This document shows, one piece after another, positions 1 through 12,640 of a DNA stretch of 64,000 nt. Every line of letters begins with the position of its first letter. Position 1 is the first letter of the stretch. This DNA is from Thermothelomyces thermophilus ATCC 42464 (lineage: Eukaryota; Ascomycota; Sordariomycetes; Sordariales; Chaetomiaceae). The DNA lies in assembly GCF_000226095.1 (NCBI RefSeq), contig NC_016477.1:868001-932000 (forward strand), read 5' to 3'. Below the pieces are notes generated by a model, which worked only from the letters and a program-made list of their open reading frames with translations, made no database searches and had not been told where the DNA came from. The position numbers and the translations under genes are program-made.

Positions 1-3000
1 ACGGTAAAGACGAATAAGCACCGTACTCCGAACTGGTCACTATAGACCTAGAGACAGGTCTTGCCGAATGGGATATAGTAGGAGAATATATACTGCTAGT
101 TTCGATTCTCCTAGCCTTGAGGTAGTGGGGTTTTACGGTTATACAGAGGCAGGATAGATCGTAGACAACCGACACCTAAGGAATTAAAAGACCTAGACCT
201 AATGCTCTATTCCTCTAGGAACAAATCGAATAGTACTGTAACGAAGTTTTCTAACTTAATATAGAACTATATAAACGGGATAGGCGCTTGACTTGACTTG
301 CCTAGTAGAGCGATGAGATGAAGGACGAAATAAGGGAACTCTAACGTATTATAGAAACTATTAAAGGAGAATAGCCTATGACATATAATAGGCCTAATAG
401 CTATACCGAGTACCTTAACGATTAGTAACTTAGTAATAATATATAGAACCTAGAATACTAGTTTATATATATAAACCGCAGAAAAGACAAACGTATATAG
501 GAAAGCTACTAGAAGAAATACTCCTATATTAGCACTAGAGTACCTATAGTCTACATATAATAGGAAGGATTTAGGAAAGAATTCTAATACCTTTTAGGCA
601 ACGCTATATAACTATACCCTCGATATAAGGCATATATACAAGTGCCCTAGTTCTAGTGTATAGTACACGAATGCTAATACTACTTCTACGACAAATTCGA
701 AAACAATCACTAGCCGACCCGACAAGGAAATAAGGACGGAAGCTTACGCCCTGTAGAATGGGTCTACAATGCAGGAAACAGAGCGGCCGAATTGCTCTAG
801 GAGATCGAAGCCCGCAATCTAGAAAGCATCACGATAGTTCCAAAACGAGCCTGGCCTAGGTACTACGGAACGGGACAAGACATATAGGACTTATGCTAGA
901 GCAACGATTGCCTCTATCACACGGACGAAAAGAAATTACGAATTCGGGAGCTTCAGATAAAGCTATAGCACGTATAATAGAAAGCAAAACGGACCTAATG
1001 GTAGGAAGCTGCAAGCACTCAATGGCTTATAGAAATAAGCACGATCGACGAAGCCGCTATTAGCCAAACAACCAAAGAGGTTAACATTAACCTAGGAAAC
1101 GGGTTAGGGCCCTTTAAGGGGCCTAAAAACCATTAATGCCTACGTAACGGCAAGTAGTAGCACAGTACAGGAGGAACTAGCACAAGAGACCATTATACCA
1201 AGACCTCCTAGTAGAAATATAGGAAATCGCTATAATCTTTAGACGACGACGGCAGGACAAGCGACTATAGATAATAGCATAATAGAAACAGTACGAAATG
1301 CTTATACTAGTAGATAGTAGAGTAGAGATAAACCTGATTTTGCCGATGCTTGTAAATTAGCTACAGATACCCTAGAGAATGAAGCAGAAGTATAGTATAG
1401 TTAAAGGGCCATTTCCGATATAATGGGTATATAGGGAGATTAAACCGATCGATATTACTATAGTAAGGAAGATTATAGTAGTCGTATTTAGCATCGTAGA
1501 CATAAGTAACGATAAAGATATAATATTAGGGTTACTATAATATAAAGATTATAACCTAGACATTAGCTAGAAGAATAGTAGCTACCTATAACCCTAAATA
1601 GAGTTATATTTGACTAGTAAGATAGAGAGTATATAAGGATCACAAGCAGACGATACTTAAGGAAAGGTATATCCTACAGATCTACCGCAAGAGACAGATA
1701 GTAGTAGGCAGACTACTATAGACTTTAGAAGAGGCGGCATAACGACATCGATATCGCAATAGGAGGAACGAGCTAAATCGCCGATAGCTGTTCTCTCCGT
1801 TAACGAATACGGAGCATTATAATTAGAGTAGTAGGTTAAGATAGGAGAAATCGCTAGTATCGCTATAGATAGAACTAAGTTCGTATACTATTAGAAAACC
1901 GAGGGACGAGACAAGACTAGGGAAGTACCGAAGGAATATAAAGGATACCTAGCATTCGAACCGAAACATCTAGAAGGACTACTAGAATACGGCCTATAAG
2001 ATCACGAGATCAAGCTCAAGGAAGGAGCATGACTAAAGTTCTTCAAGATTTACTATACGAGCTAGATATAAAACAAAGAACTTAAGCGATATTTGGAGGA
2101 GAACCTTTAAAGAGGATATATCTGCCTATTGACATCGCTAGCAGGCTACCTAATCCTGTTTGTGCCTAAGAAAGACAGAAAGCTACGGTTATACATCGAC
2201 TATCGGCAACTTAACGAACAGACTATAAAAAATCGATACCTATTACTACTAATCTCATAGCTCTAAGATTAGTTAGCAGGAGCCTAATATTTTACACGTC
2301 TTGACTTGCTATTAGCCTATAACTATATATAGATTAAAGAAGGCAAGGAGTAGAAAACGGCCTTTAGGATACCCTATAGCCACTATAAGTACCTTATCAT
2401 GCTATTCGGACTTATAAATGTGCCGGCAATGTTCTAAGCCCTAATTGATTAAGCTATCCAACCCTTTCTCGACAAATTTATAGTATATTATCTTAACAAT
2501 ATACTTATCTTCTCTAAGATAATAGACAAACACCAGAAGCACGTAAAAGTAGTACTAGACGCACTATACACGTACAAGCTATTAGTTAACAAGGGAAAGA
2601 GCGAATTCTACGTTAGGAAAACGGTGTTTCTAGGATACGAAATATCCCTAGGACAAATTCAGATAGAACCTTCAAAGGTTAAAGCTATCAAGAATTAGCT
2701 ATAACCGATGTTAGTCACGGAAGTACAAAGCTTTATCGGATTTACGAACTTCTACCGAATGTTTATTAGGAACTTTAGAGCGATTGTACGACCTTTATAC
2801 GAACTTACCAAAAAGAATGCTAAATTCCAATGGGAAGAGCGACACGAGTAAGCATTTATACAGATCTGTAACGCCATTACTAAGGATCTAGTACTAGTAC
2901 TACCAGACCCTAAGAAGCTATTCGAGGTAGAAACGGACACTTTAGACTATGCTATCGGAGGACAATTAGGATAACGAGACGAATAAGGGAAGCTACATCC

Positions 3001-4850
3001 TATAGCCTTCTTTTTAAAGAAGCTTGATAGACTATATCTTAATTATCCGATCTATGACAAGGAGCTACTTGCGATTATCAAAGCTTTTAAAGAATAGCGA
3101 CTATACCTTAATAGTACGATTAAACTAGTACAAGTATATATAGATTATAAAAACCTACAATACTTTATAATAATAAAAGAACTTAATAGATAACAAATAC
3201 GATAGGTAGAATTCCTCGCGGAATTTAACTTTGAGATCTGCTATAAGAAGGGCAAGAAGAATATACGAGCAGACATCTTAAGCCGACGAACGGATTATAC
3301 AGAAGGACAAACAAGAACAACACCACCGTTATTCAAGGAACAAATAGACGGAACGCTATATTATAAAACGCAGATACCTATAGAAGATGATCTACTTGAC
3401 TTGTTCCTAGAATGCTACGCAATCTTTCGAGAAGAAAGGATTAACGAGGCATAGTATCAAGTAATACCCGGACTAGTAGTACTTGACAGAGTGGAAAAGA
3501 AAGATAGGAAACTCTAGTACCGAGGTAAAGCATATATCTACGACAAGGATCAATAGCTACGGATGATTTAAGAACTCTACAAGTCGAAACTCGGAGGATA
3601 TAAAGGAGTTACGAAGACTGCCGCATAAGTCAAAAAATACTACGACTTTCCATAGTTAATAGTACAAGTTAAGGAAGTCGTATAGAGCTACGATATCTAT
3701 AATCGAAGCAAAACGGTACGATATAAGCTATATAGGCTACTTTAGCTACTATTAATAGCTAATAAACTATAGAGCTCGGTTATAATAGACTTTATTATAA
3801 AGCTACTAGAATCTAAGGATATAGCTATAGGAGTAACCTACGATAGTATTCTTACTATAGTAGATCGCCTAACTAAATAGGCATACTTCTTTCTCTATAA
3901 GGAGTCCTAGACAGCTAAATAGCTAGTAGACGTAATCTATCGGCAAGTTACATCAGTGTATGCTTAGCCATAAGAATGGATCACCGATAGAGACACCAAG
4001 TTTATATCGAAGTTCTGGTAAGCGTTAATGTAACGATTAGGCATTAATAGCAAGCTATTAACGGCATATTACCTATAGACTAACAGACAGACGGAGCGAC
4101 TAAACTAAGTTATTAAGTAGTACCTCCGCTCTTATATTAACTACTAGCAAGATGACTAGGTCATACTATTACTAATAGCATAACTTGCCTACAACACGAC
4201 GCCGACAGAAACGACCAAAGTTACACCGTTCTCCGCGAACTATAGATATAAAGCAGACCTTAGGCAAGGACCAGAGGTCACAGTGCCGAGAGCAGCAGTT
4301 AAAGCAAAACAAATATATACATTATATAAAAAGCTTAAAAAAGAACTCGAGTTTGTCAAGACTAGAATAAAGAACTACTATGACAAATATAGGCTTGAAG
4401 GACCTTGCCTAGAGAGGGGAGACAAAGTCTACCTAATCGTATAGAACTTACGAACCAAACGACTAAGCGCAAAGCTAGACTTTAAGAAGGTCGGACCCTT
4501 TGTTATCAAAGAACGAATTTCGACATCTAACTACCGACTATCGTTACTATCATCTATATAACTACAGACAGATGTTTTTTATATTTCACTCCTTGAACTA
4601 GTACCAAAAAACGCCAAGGTTACTATACATATCGAAGTAGAAGACAAGGAAGAAGAATAGGACATTAAAGAAATTCTAGATTTATGTATTATTAATGGGG
4701 AACTATAGTACCTAGTTAAATGGCTTGATTTTGGACTAGAAGACAACTTATAGGAACTAGTTAAGAACTTAAACTGCCCTAAGAAACTAGAATAATTCTA
4801 CTAGCAGAACCCGGATCGACCGTAGGCACTGGCTTAGACAAAACGGCCAA
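1..4850 (+). pseudogene. pol: A1 gag C-terminus and pol (PR-RT-RH-IN-chromodomain), RIP-killed
   Basis: Polyprotein remnant. The protease is near 1295-1330, where the active-site Asp-Ser-Gly reads Asp-Ser-Arg. RT spans about 2090-2750; its YLDD box reads YLNN at 2488-2499. RNase H is about 2860-3290. The integrase zinc finger is about 3560-3720 and its core about 3780-4150. The chromodomain is at about 4655-4800 and keeps the LVKWLDF core. Stops are almost all TAG/TAA at positions that are Gln or Trp in the A4 copy, and Asp to Asn at the RT site fits G-to-A change. Loss of both the RT and protease catalytic residues makes this copy dead. Once the stops are discounted the frame lines up with A2, A3 and A4, so assignment is secure although domain edges are approximate. 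Confidence 0.9.
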
Positions 4851-5421
4851 GTCAGCCTCTGACAAATCTAGGCCTAAAGAAGACCAGTCAAATGGGACGT
4901 CAGCACCCTAGGACCGTACATCACTAATAACACGTACTTCAGACTCCCGTACCCTCCGTTCTTCTGCCTCTATTTCCTCTAGAGACTATATGCCTTGACG
5001 AAACAGCTCGGAACCCCGCTCCTTTAAGAAACATTTCTAGCGATGAAGATAAGCTAATCGACCGATAGCCGTCTGAAGTTGAGTCTGAAGGATAAAAAGG
5101 GCCTCTTCGGCATCGGCCTCTTCTTGTTCTATACGCTTTTATTTAGATATAATCTTCGTTACTATAAAGAATTAGCTATAAATATTAAGGTAATAAACTA
5201 GGTTATAAATAAGCAGACGCTATATTAGAACCATTATAAGAACGACCTTAACGTATGTACTTACTATAGCAAGAAAAGCCTGACGCTATATAACAAGCCA
5301 AGTTCCGCTTAAAATACTACAAATATAGTATGACATCTACACTAAAAGAATTAATAAAAGAAGCAAGCGTAGCGCGCTATTAGGATTTTAAGGATCGGCG
5401 CTTAGAAACACAATCTACTAT
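4761..5421 (-). pseudogene. A1 antisense Zn2Cys6-like/coiled-coil gene (mutated copy)
   Basis: Antisense to pol. It starts at 5421 (start codon ATA here, ATG in A2) and ends at 4761-4763. It has the same length as the A2 copy (661 nt). The intron position is 5162-5210, but the donor reads AT in place of GT. The second exon encodes an acidic coiled coil with the family signature of a Leu/Arg heptad stretch followed by LKERGSELFRQG and an acidic tail. Several cluster cysteines have become Tyr. The 3' end overlaps the chromodomain codons on the other strand, so the two genes converge. The protein is probably a nuclear zinc-cluster factor by analogy; function is not known. Confidence 0.75.
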
Positions 5422-5511
5422 CTTGTTAGTTACTAGCAATACGGGAAAAGGGAAAAATTACAAGGTATACGTGGAAAGGATGCTAGTGCTATTTGAAACG
5501 GCCTAAAAGAG

Positions 5512-5547
5512 GGCTTTCGGGTCGAAAGCCTCGGAGGGAGGGCATCG
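5512..5547 (+). promoter_or_regulatory. A1 conserved hairpin and polypurine tract
   Basis: An 8-bp stem with a 3-nt loop (GGCTTTCG-GGT-CGAAAGCC, 5512-5530) lies just before a purine-rich stretch (GGAGGGAGGGCATCG) that abuts the 3' LTR at 5548. The purine stretch is in the place of the polypurine tract that primes plus-strand DNA synthesis. The hairpin is present at the same spot in A2, A3 and A4. Confidence 0.75.
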
Positions 5548-5974
5548 TATCACGGAAATATATATATAGATGCTGCCTAAGCCACTAGCACGAACGGGCC
5601 AATCAAGCCGAAGGAATGATAGACTAATTAGGACGGGATCACGCTTGGCAAGAAATGATCCCAATAGAGGATCACTAGCTCATGATATAAGCTAGGTAAG
5701 CCAGTATAAATGATCACCACGACTATTAGTGATCCTAGGAGTATATATATATATAAATAGTCACTCGTTATGGTGGACTCTGGGAGTTCACCAGTGGTAA
5801 CAATTACAATCATAGTACTTATACCAAGCATTGCTGATTACTATGAGAGATAACTCTAGTGTTGTTATGAACCCTTTGGCTTCACCGAATCCCTTAGACG
5901 ACCTGCCTACTTGTCCCGCCTAATCTACCTCTGTCTGGACCCTTTTAGAAGAAGTCTGAGTTGGGTTCGTCACA
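5548..5974 (+). repeat. A1 3' LTR (427 bp)
   Basis: Starts TATCACGG (TGTCACGG in A3) and ends GGTTCGTCACA, giving the family's terminal inverted ends. It is closely alike to the two A2 LTRs throughout. Against A3 and A4 only the second half (from the TATA stretch near 5740 onward) is conserved; the U3 half is a different version. Confidence 0.92.
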
Positions 5975-8900
5975 TTTTACTAAATATAGGCAGATTTACC
6001 CTAACATTATCTCTCCTTAGGTTATCTAGACTATCCCTTATACGGCGTAGTAATCAAAGAGCATCCCTATCCTGAAGCCGTTAATGCCGAAGGTTATTAA
6101 CCTCCTAAAGTAGCGGATCTAGTGTAGGATTATCGAGCCTAGCTATAAGAGCTATCGTAACAACTAGTTCCTAATCCTTAAAAAGGACGGCGGTCTCCGG
6201 CTAATTAATGATACCTAGAAAGCTAACGTTATAACTATACAGGACGTATTTATACCGCTAGCTATAGAGGAGTTTAATAAGAACTTTGGTAATTATAAAG
6301 TTATCTCCCTCTTGGACCTATTTTCCGGGTATAACTAAGTTAGCCTTGACGAACGGAGCTAGGACCTTATAACCTTTTAAACGCCTATCGGCCTCTTCTA
6401 GATATATACCCTCCCTATAGGTAGAACGAACTCTATTGCCTAGTTTTAACGAGCAATGACCCGGATCTTCTAGAACCTAATTCCGGATGTCTACTATGTT
6501 TACCTAGATAATATCTGTATAAAGGGGCTACGGTCTGACTATAATAAGGAAGAAGGTGCCCCTAGGTTATAGAAGTTCGTGGTTAAATACCTCTAAAACG
6601 TTAATATAGTTCTCCTAAACGCTAAACTTACTAGAGCTACTATCGTAGCTAGGAAATCCTAGTAGTACTACCTGTAAGCGGTATTACTTAGCTACCTCTA
6701 TATACCCGAAGGGCGACTGCCTAATAACGCTAAAGTTACGAAAATCCTTAAGTAGACTTCCTATTCGGATTTAAAGGATATTCGTACCTTCCTAGGGATT
6801 ATTAGCTACTACCGAATCTGGATAAAGCACTTTGCTACCATTACTTGGCCATTATATAACCTAATAAAGAAGAATACCTATTAAGAATAGGGCCCTGCTT
6901 AATAGCAGGCTATAAAGGAACTCTAAACTTAAATAACCACTACCTTAGTTCTCGTACCGCTTGTTTTCGATAATCCTAGGTATAGTTAGATATACCTAAT
7001 GACCGATGTAAGTCTTTTCGGTTAGGGAGGAGTCATTAAACAAGTCGGCCCTAATAAAAAGAGGCACCTGTGCCGGTTTAAGAGTAGGATATAGTCTAAG
7101 GCAGAGAAACGATACAACCCTACTAAACGGGAGCTCTATAGACTGCTTTTCCTATTGAAACGTTTCTAACGGTACCTCTTTGGCATTTACTTTATCGTGG
7201 AAATAGACGCTCTTATCCTAGTTTACTAGTTAAACGGCGCGGCTAGTAATGTACTAGGAGCCTTGATAATATGGTAGATCGTATAGATTCGGCTATTCGA
7301 TTTTAAGATTAAGTATATTCTAGGTTCTAAAAACGCTATTACTAATAGGCTTTCACGGAAGCCTCCTAGTCTATCTAACCAGATAGAAAAAGTAAACAAG
7401 GAGGATATTGATAATTAGGTTGACACGTTAATCTATACTAACCGCGTTAGTGATTCTCCCGAACCTGTAGACCCAAACCTCAAGGAAGGATACTCCGAAC
7501 ACTCTAAAGCTATCGCACGGTACTTGGCCACTCTAGAAGAACCTATAGCCATCTAACCGCATTAGCGGTGACGTCTATTCAAGAAGGAAGCGCTTAAATA
7601 TTTGATAGATAAGGGGCATCTATTCCTTCGGCTAGCGAACGATACCTAGAATCCTTGCTATATAATGGATACCCTAGAAGAAAGGCGACAAATTTTCTAA
7701 GCTTACTACGATAAGATAGGTCATAAGGGCAGAGAAGCTACTTACTAGAGGGTTACTAACCACTATTATTAGAAGGGAATATACGCTGACGTAGCAGAGT
7801 AGATTTGTACCTACTTAGAGTGTTAGGCATAAGATGCCAAAAGATTTAAGGAGGTATATCTATATTCGGAACCTTCTCTAATCCTATTTACGAAATGGCA
7901 CTTAGATATCTAGTTTATATCCTCTAACTAGAGGGGGAAGCCCTGTTTCCTCCTTGAGGCGCGTAACGATCTTTTAGGATTTGTAGAAGCCGAAGTTCTA
8001 CTTGACAAGTCAGCTAGAGTGGTAAAGAACTTCATTAACCGTAATATTCTCCTTCGTTAGGGACTCCCGATAGTCGTAGTCGTTAATAGGGGATCTAAAT
8101 TTAAAGGGGAAGCGAAAGCTATCCTAGAGGAACTAGGGGTAAAACATATTATTATTTCTCCCTATAACTCTAGGGCTAACGGTGTTAGTAAGGCTAGGTA
8201 TATACCTATTATAGCTACCCTAGTAAAGATGACTATAGGAATTAGAAAGAACTAGTAATAGCTTCTTCCCTATATCCTATACATTAACCGTACTATTGTT
8301 CGAAATAGCTATAGCTACTTACCTTTTAACCTTATCTATAACTATAACCCTATTAGCCTAATCGAAAACGATGTTCTAACCTGGCGAATTCTTTACTAGG
8401 ACTCTGTAGCTGTCTGACTAGATGGGGAAAATTAAGCGGAAGCCTATCTACGATTACTAGAACTCTATATCAAGGTGCTACTCGATGTAGAATTCGATCT
8501 AGAAGTTACCGCTAAAAAGGTTGCCAAAGCCAGACGAAAAATAGCTAAATGCCGAAACGAAGCCTACTACCGTAAATTTAAAGCCGAGAATGCCTAAATT
8601 AAAGCAGGCAATCTTATTCTAATATACGATAATATTTGGTAGATCGATATAAGCTCGTTTCGAAAACTCTAGTATCGGTAGTATAGCCTATACCGGGTCT
8701 AGGAAGTTAGGAACAGGAATACCTACTACCTAGAGACTCTTGACGGTATAACCATATAGATACTATATTCCGCGAACCGCATTAAGAAGTTTTTTAAGCG
8801 GGATAGAGTTTGGCTTGAAGCTGACAGATCTAATAGTTTTCTAGGCAAGCAGAACCCCTAGAACCAAGTAGGTTCTTCGCTACCGGAAGCGCTTGAAGAA

Positions 8901-8990
8901 GTGGTAATAGAAGAGGAAGCTCCCGGACAAACTAGGCAACTATAATCAAGCGACCGACTTACTAGATCTAAAGCCCGAAAGTAACGATAG
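5975..8990 (+). pseudogene. pol: B1 pol: RT, RNase H and integrase remnant
   Basis: The RT part reads with a YLDN box at 6501-6512 (YLDD with D to N). An RNase H-like part follows about 6880-7330. The integrase zinc finger is about 7715-7840. The integrase core is about 7890-8240: the first Asp lies in WHLDI, the second site reads Asn-Arg-Gly (D to N), and the last catalytic Glu reads Lys in the segment after SRANGVS. After it comes a basic C-terminal region with no chromodomain that I can see, ending near 8990. Stops are TAG/TAA throughout. This copy lacks gag and protease because they lie outside the window. Confidence 0.85.
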
Positions 8991-9386
8991 TAACGGCAAG
9001 AGCTTATAGTCGAACTAACTAGAGGGAAACTACCTAGATTTTGACTTTCAAGCTATTAATAGAAGTATAAGTTAACCCCGTTTAATTTCGCTTCTATTTA
9101 TTCTTTACTACCTAAACCCCTAATTACCCCTTTTCTATACTGCCTTTGCCCCTTTCCCCTAAATCCCTAGTTCCCTACCCGTAATCGCCGTTTACCCCGT
9201 TTATAAGCTGCCTATTAATCCCTAACTATACTATCTAAATCCGTTGAAATTAGAGAGCTCTTTTTCTATATTACTAGCTAGACATTCTTTAGCTAGCTAT
9301 TAAGGTTAAATTTAGCCTGACCTATAAGCCGAGGGTTAGGATCTTAGGAGCTATCGTCGACTATATCTTCCTATAAGCACTTCTTA
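8991..9386. other. B1 post-integrase spacer
   Basis: Pyrimidine-rich stretch between the end of pol and the stop codon of the antisense frame. No coherent frame is visible. It may hold the 3' ends of the two convergent transcripts. The same stretch occurs in B3 at about 30490-30880. Confidence 0.5.
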
Positions 9387-10270
9387 TCACTCTAATAGTA
9401 GTTTCTATACTATCCGTCTAGGATAAGACCTATTAAAACGTAGCTATAGAATAGGTATATAGCGTAGAGAGTAATAGGCTTCTTATTCCTTAGAGGGGTA
9501 ACCTTAGTTGTCGACCTTCGGTAGAACTATTTATAGGCCTAGTACGGTGCCGGATTCCTATATCCCCAGTTAGCTCTTCCTTTAACTAGAGGGAGGAAGT
9601 TATTCTTATATATCTCCGAACACCTAGATGAACAAACCGAGAACTCGGGCCTAGTAGGTAACTATAGTATAAATCTACTAACTAAACGGATTACCATTAT
9701 TGATTTCTACGAAAACCGGGTATAACCGCTTTACTAGAGCTCCTTTATAGGTATAGAAGAATTCTATATAGGTAGGAGCAAGTCTTAGGATTCTAAATAT
9801 CCGCTCTAAAGTATTAGGATTAGGGTTTAACTCCTAGCAAATATATAGGACTACCTATATCTTAGGGTGCTTAATAAAGAAGAATCTATAGTATAAGAAG
9901 AATAGTTTATACTAGTACTATATTAAGGCTACCTTTAGATAGTCTAAAGGCATTAGGGGATCTTCCGGGTAAGCTACTCTCACTACCTATATAAACTTAG
10001 GAGGCGCAAGGAACCAATTATCCTAGGTAGTTATCAAATCTACCGGCCGGTTAGTTATTAAGGGAAGTATAGGTTTAGCATCCTTATCAATTTCTATGTC
10101 TTCCTAGATAGAGGATTTATATCTCTAGCGCTTAACTCTTTCGGTAGATATAGTAGTCGAACTTACTTATAGGAGCTTATAGCAAGTTCGAAGGGGAAGT
10201 AATATAGAAAGAAGTAGTACTAGCCGTCTAAGTAAAGGAAGACGATTATAAGCAAGAGTTAGTTAGAAGG
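9387..10270 (-). pseudogene. B1 antisense accessory frame (unknown protein)
   Basis: Reads toward the integrase on the opposite strand to pol. The same frame is coherent in B3 (29600-30484, +). Breaks are mostly TAG/TAA at likely Gln/Trp codons, and the frame ends at TGA 9387-9389. Recognisable short segments are DNWFLTPPKF and KRLYPVF. I do not recognise the protein and see no cysteine cluster. The upstream limit is uncertain because all frames are fairly open near 10200-10270. It diverges from the sense gene starting at 10681, leaving about 400 bp between them. Confidence 0.6.
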
Positions 10271-10390
10271 GTAGAAAAGTAAGAAGAAGTTTAAGAAAGA
10301 ATAGGGGATACTTATCCTTTAAACGATTTAACAGTTAGAGCACTAGAACCACTAGACTTCTATTTAAAGAAAGCATACCTAGGCTAGAAT

Positions 10391-10410
10391 AACCTATCAT
10401 ATAATAGGTT
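10391..10410. promoter_or_regulatory. B1 20-bp palindrome between divergent genes
   Basis: AACCTATCATATAATAGGTT, palindromic apart from one pair. The B3 copy (29461-29480) is perfect. Its place between two divergent starts suggests a binding site for a dimeric regulator, which is inference. Confidence 0.5.
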
Positions 10411-10586
10411 ATACTCCTTTATTATCACTAGATAAAATGCAAGTCGAGGTCATTCCTTAGGGTTATAACAAAGAATGACCTAGTTATATAGAGGCTAGTA
10501 TAGTTACCTATTAGATGACACCAGAACCGGCAAATATAGCCTAGAATAGCTAGATAAGGAAGGCATCTAAGAGGAACTAGAAGGTC

Positions 10587-10680
10587 TATAAATATCCCTA
10601 ACTCGACCCTCTTCTCCTCTCTTTTCTATAACTAATAACTACAAACTACAAATCGCCAACTTGCAAAAACGCTAAACAAA
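10587..10680 (+). promoter_or_regulatory. B1 TATA box and pyrimidine-rich leader of the sense accessory gene
   Basis: TATAAATA at 10587-10594 is followed by a CT-rich run (10608-10625) and then a C/A-rich leader ending CTAAACAAA directly before the start codon. TATA box, CT-rich initiation zone and A-rich start context are usual for fungal RNA polymerase II genes. This suggests the gene is expressed on its own and not from the LTR. Confidence 0.65.
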
Positions 10681-12600
10681 ATATCTTCCCTGCCTAGTTA
10701 GATAGCTAGGCGCCGCTAGGTAAGTGTTCCTCCGAGCGATTCATTTCCAAATGTTAGTAGTCTAGGTTTTAAGCGACTCTACGTAAGTCTCCCGATAGTA
10801 AACACGTACGGGGATAACATTAGGGAGTTAGATCAAAGAAGAAGAGAAGGATCGGTTCCTCTCCCTCCGACTAGAGGGCCGAGCTAACCGAGTATAGGAC
10901 TACCTTTACTCCTTCTAGGAGAAGATCCCGAAACCCTAAGGCTCTTTCTTTGGTACCTCCTTACGACTTAGGTTTTAGGGGAAGAAATCGCTAACTACCT
11001 AGGGAGCGGTAATACCTAGAAGCTCTTTAACGAACCGTATACTAGGCCTATTCCCTACCCTAGGGAAGTGGTAGCTAGAAGGCCGGAATGGCTTGTAAGT
11101 CCTAGCCTTAAGATTAACAAATAGATCGTTAGCTACCTATTTCCCTTGTATATTAGGCTATATAGCTAGGGGAAGATATACTTTAGCTAGTGTTAGTATG
11201 ATATCGCTATAAGCCTATATAATATTAAAGTGCTTATATTAAGAAAGGAATACCTAAACGGCTATAACCTCCTAAACCTGCTTTAATATACGTTAGTGTC
11301 TTACAAGCTATATATCTATATCTTTTTAGAGGCTATTAGTAACTTAAAGCCCGAGTGGTTAGTATTATCTCTACGAAAATAGAAGGACACGGCCGGAAAA
11401 CGATTCTAGGTAATCCTTTATTACTTATAACAATTATACTAGGCCATAGCTATATATAATTAGACAGAGTCCTACCTTTATTATATAGATTCCTATCCTT
11501 CTGATAAGTAGAGCCGGAAAGACCTATTTAAGACTCTATAGAATAAGGTCATTCTCCCTAGCTTTCTTTTTCCACCGCCTGGAGGTTATATATACTAGCC
11601 AACAGTATAGGCGACGTTAAAGTAAAAGGGTTAGTAGCAATATAGCGTCTAGGTCGCTAAGTTCCATCGTTTCTACTTTTAGGAGATATAATAGGGAGAT
11701 AAGGCGCGGCTTAAGCTCCCCTAGCAGAAGGGCCGTCTATATATAGGGCTAAAAGTGACAGAGGCTAAGAACAAGATATTAATGCTCTAGCTTAGAACAA
11801 TCCGGATAGCTCTAGGCTATCTGCCTAATAGCTCCCTCCGGCTAGAAAAGCCGAAGAACCCTTAGGGGGATATCTATCCCTATTGATTACCTGGGTAGCC
11901 TATAGATAAGCTACTCTATGGGCTACCTGTTCTATAGCTATAGCTATAACTAGGATAGGCAAAATCGGTTATCTCCGTCTAGACAGAGGAAGGAGAAGAT
12001 AATCTACTACTAACAAAGGAGTAACTAATTATAAAGAAGGATTATTAGGTCCCCTTGGATAATACTATCTAGTAGTTTCTTAGTAAGGCGCCTAAGGGAC
12101 TTAGGCCGCCTTAGCTACTCTAATAGGCGCTCGAGTACCCCTATAAGCCAAGGATAGCTATCTACTAGTATATAGTAAAGCAGGTAGAGGAATAACTTAT
12201 AGCTATAGAGGGCTAAAGAAAACCTTTAGGGTTATAATAGCAGTAACTAGTCAAGTAGGCACCTTTAGTAATACGACAGCCGCTTAATCAGACTAAGATA
12301 AAGCTAAGTAAGCTGATATAGATATGGGAGATACGTTCGACCCGAGCTACTAAGAAAGGATGGGCTTGTCGGTATCGTCCTGACGATGATCTAGCCGAAT
12401 AGACTCGGCCCCTACTATTCGAACGTTTAGGGCCTGAAGATCTTGAGCTAGTTCCTAAGTACCTGCCGTAGTTTATAGGCTAGGACGTGCTAGATACCGA
12501 AGTAGAAGCCTAGCAAAGGCGTTAGGTGTCTAAGAAACGGCCCTCGCCCGAAGATAATAGTAGAGCTAAGCAGGCTAGGCGTTATAAGGAACGCGAGTAA
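10681..12600 (+). pseudogene. B1 sense accessory gene, 639 codons, unknown protein
   Basis: One frame runs from 10681 to the TAA at 12598-12600. The start codon is ATA here and ATG in B3 (29190, -). Internal stops are TAA/TAG as expected from RIP. Segments that read well are GEEIANYL, FLFPPPGGYIY and KKRPSPED. The last 30 residues are Lys/Arg-rich, like a nuclear localisation signal. I see no clear signal peptide or membrane anchor, so an envelope role is not supported despite the env-like position. It ends 56 bp before the 3' LTR. Both copies share the terminal TAA, which may be the real stop or a mutated Gln codon. No family recognised. Confidence 0.65.
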
Positions 12601-12640
12601 AGTTTTAGGTACGAATTCGCTAGTAGGAGCCTTAAGGCAA

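Larger units (their letters stand above)
1..5974 (+). mobile_element. Ty3/gypsy chromovirus A1, 5'-truncated by window edge
   Basis: This is the 3' three quarters of a family A element. It reads from just after the gag zinc knuckle through protease, reverse transcriptase, RNase H, integrase and chromodomain to a complete 3' LTR. Its order and sequence match A2 from about 35640 onward. It is heavily RIP-mutated: the pol frame is full of TAG/TAA. The LTR ends at 5974 and family B sequence resumes at 5975, so A1 was inserted into B1. The matching left flank is outside the window, so no target duplication can be tested. Confidence 0.93.

Noticed and set aside
5628-5831. 67-codon minus-strand frame in the A1 LTR
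   Set aside because: AT-rich LTR sequence with no conservation of the frame in A2 or A3.
10681-12600. Reading the family B sense gene as a retroviral-type envelope
   Set aside because: Position fits, but I see no signal peptide, no transmembrane anchor and no cleavage site; the basic C-terminus argues for a nuclear or nucleic-acid role.
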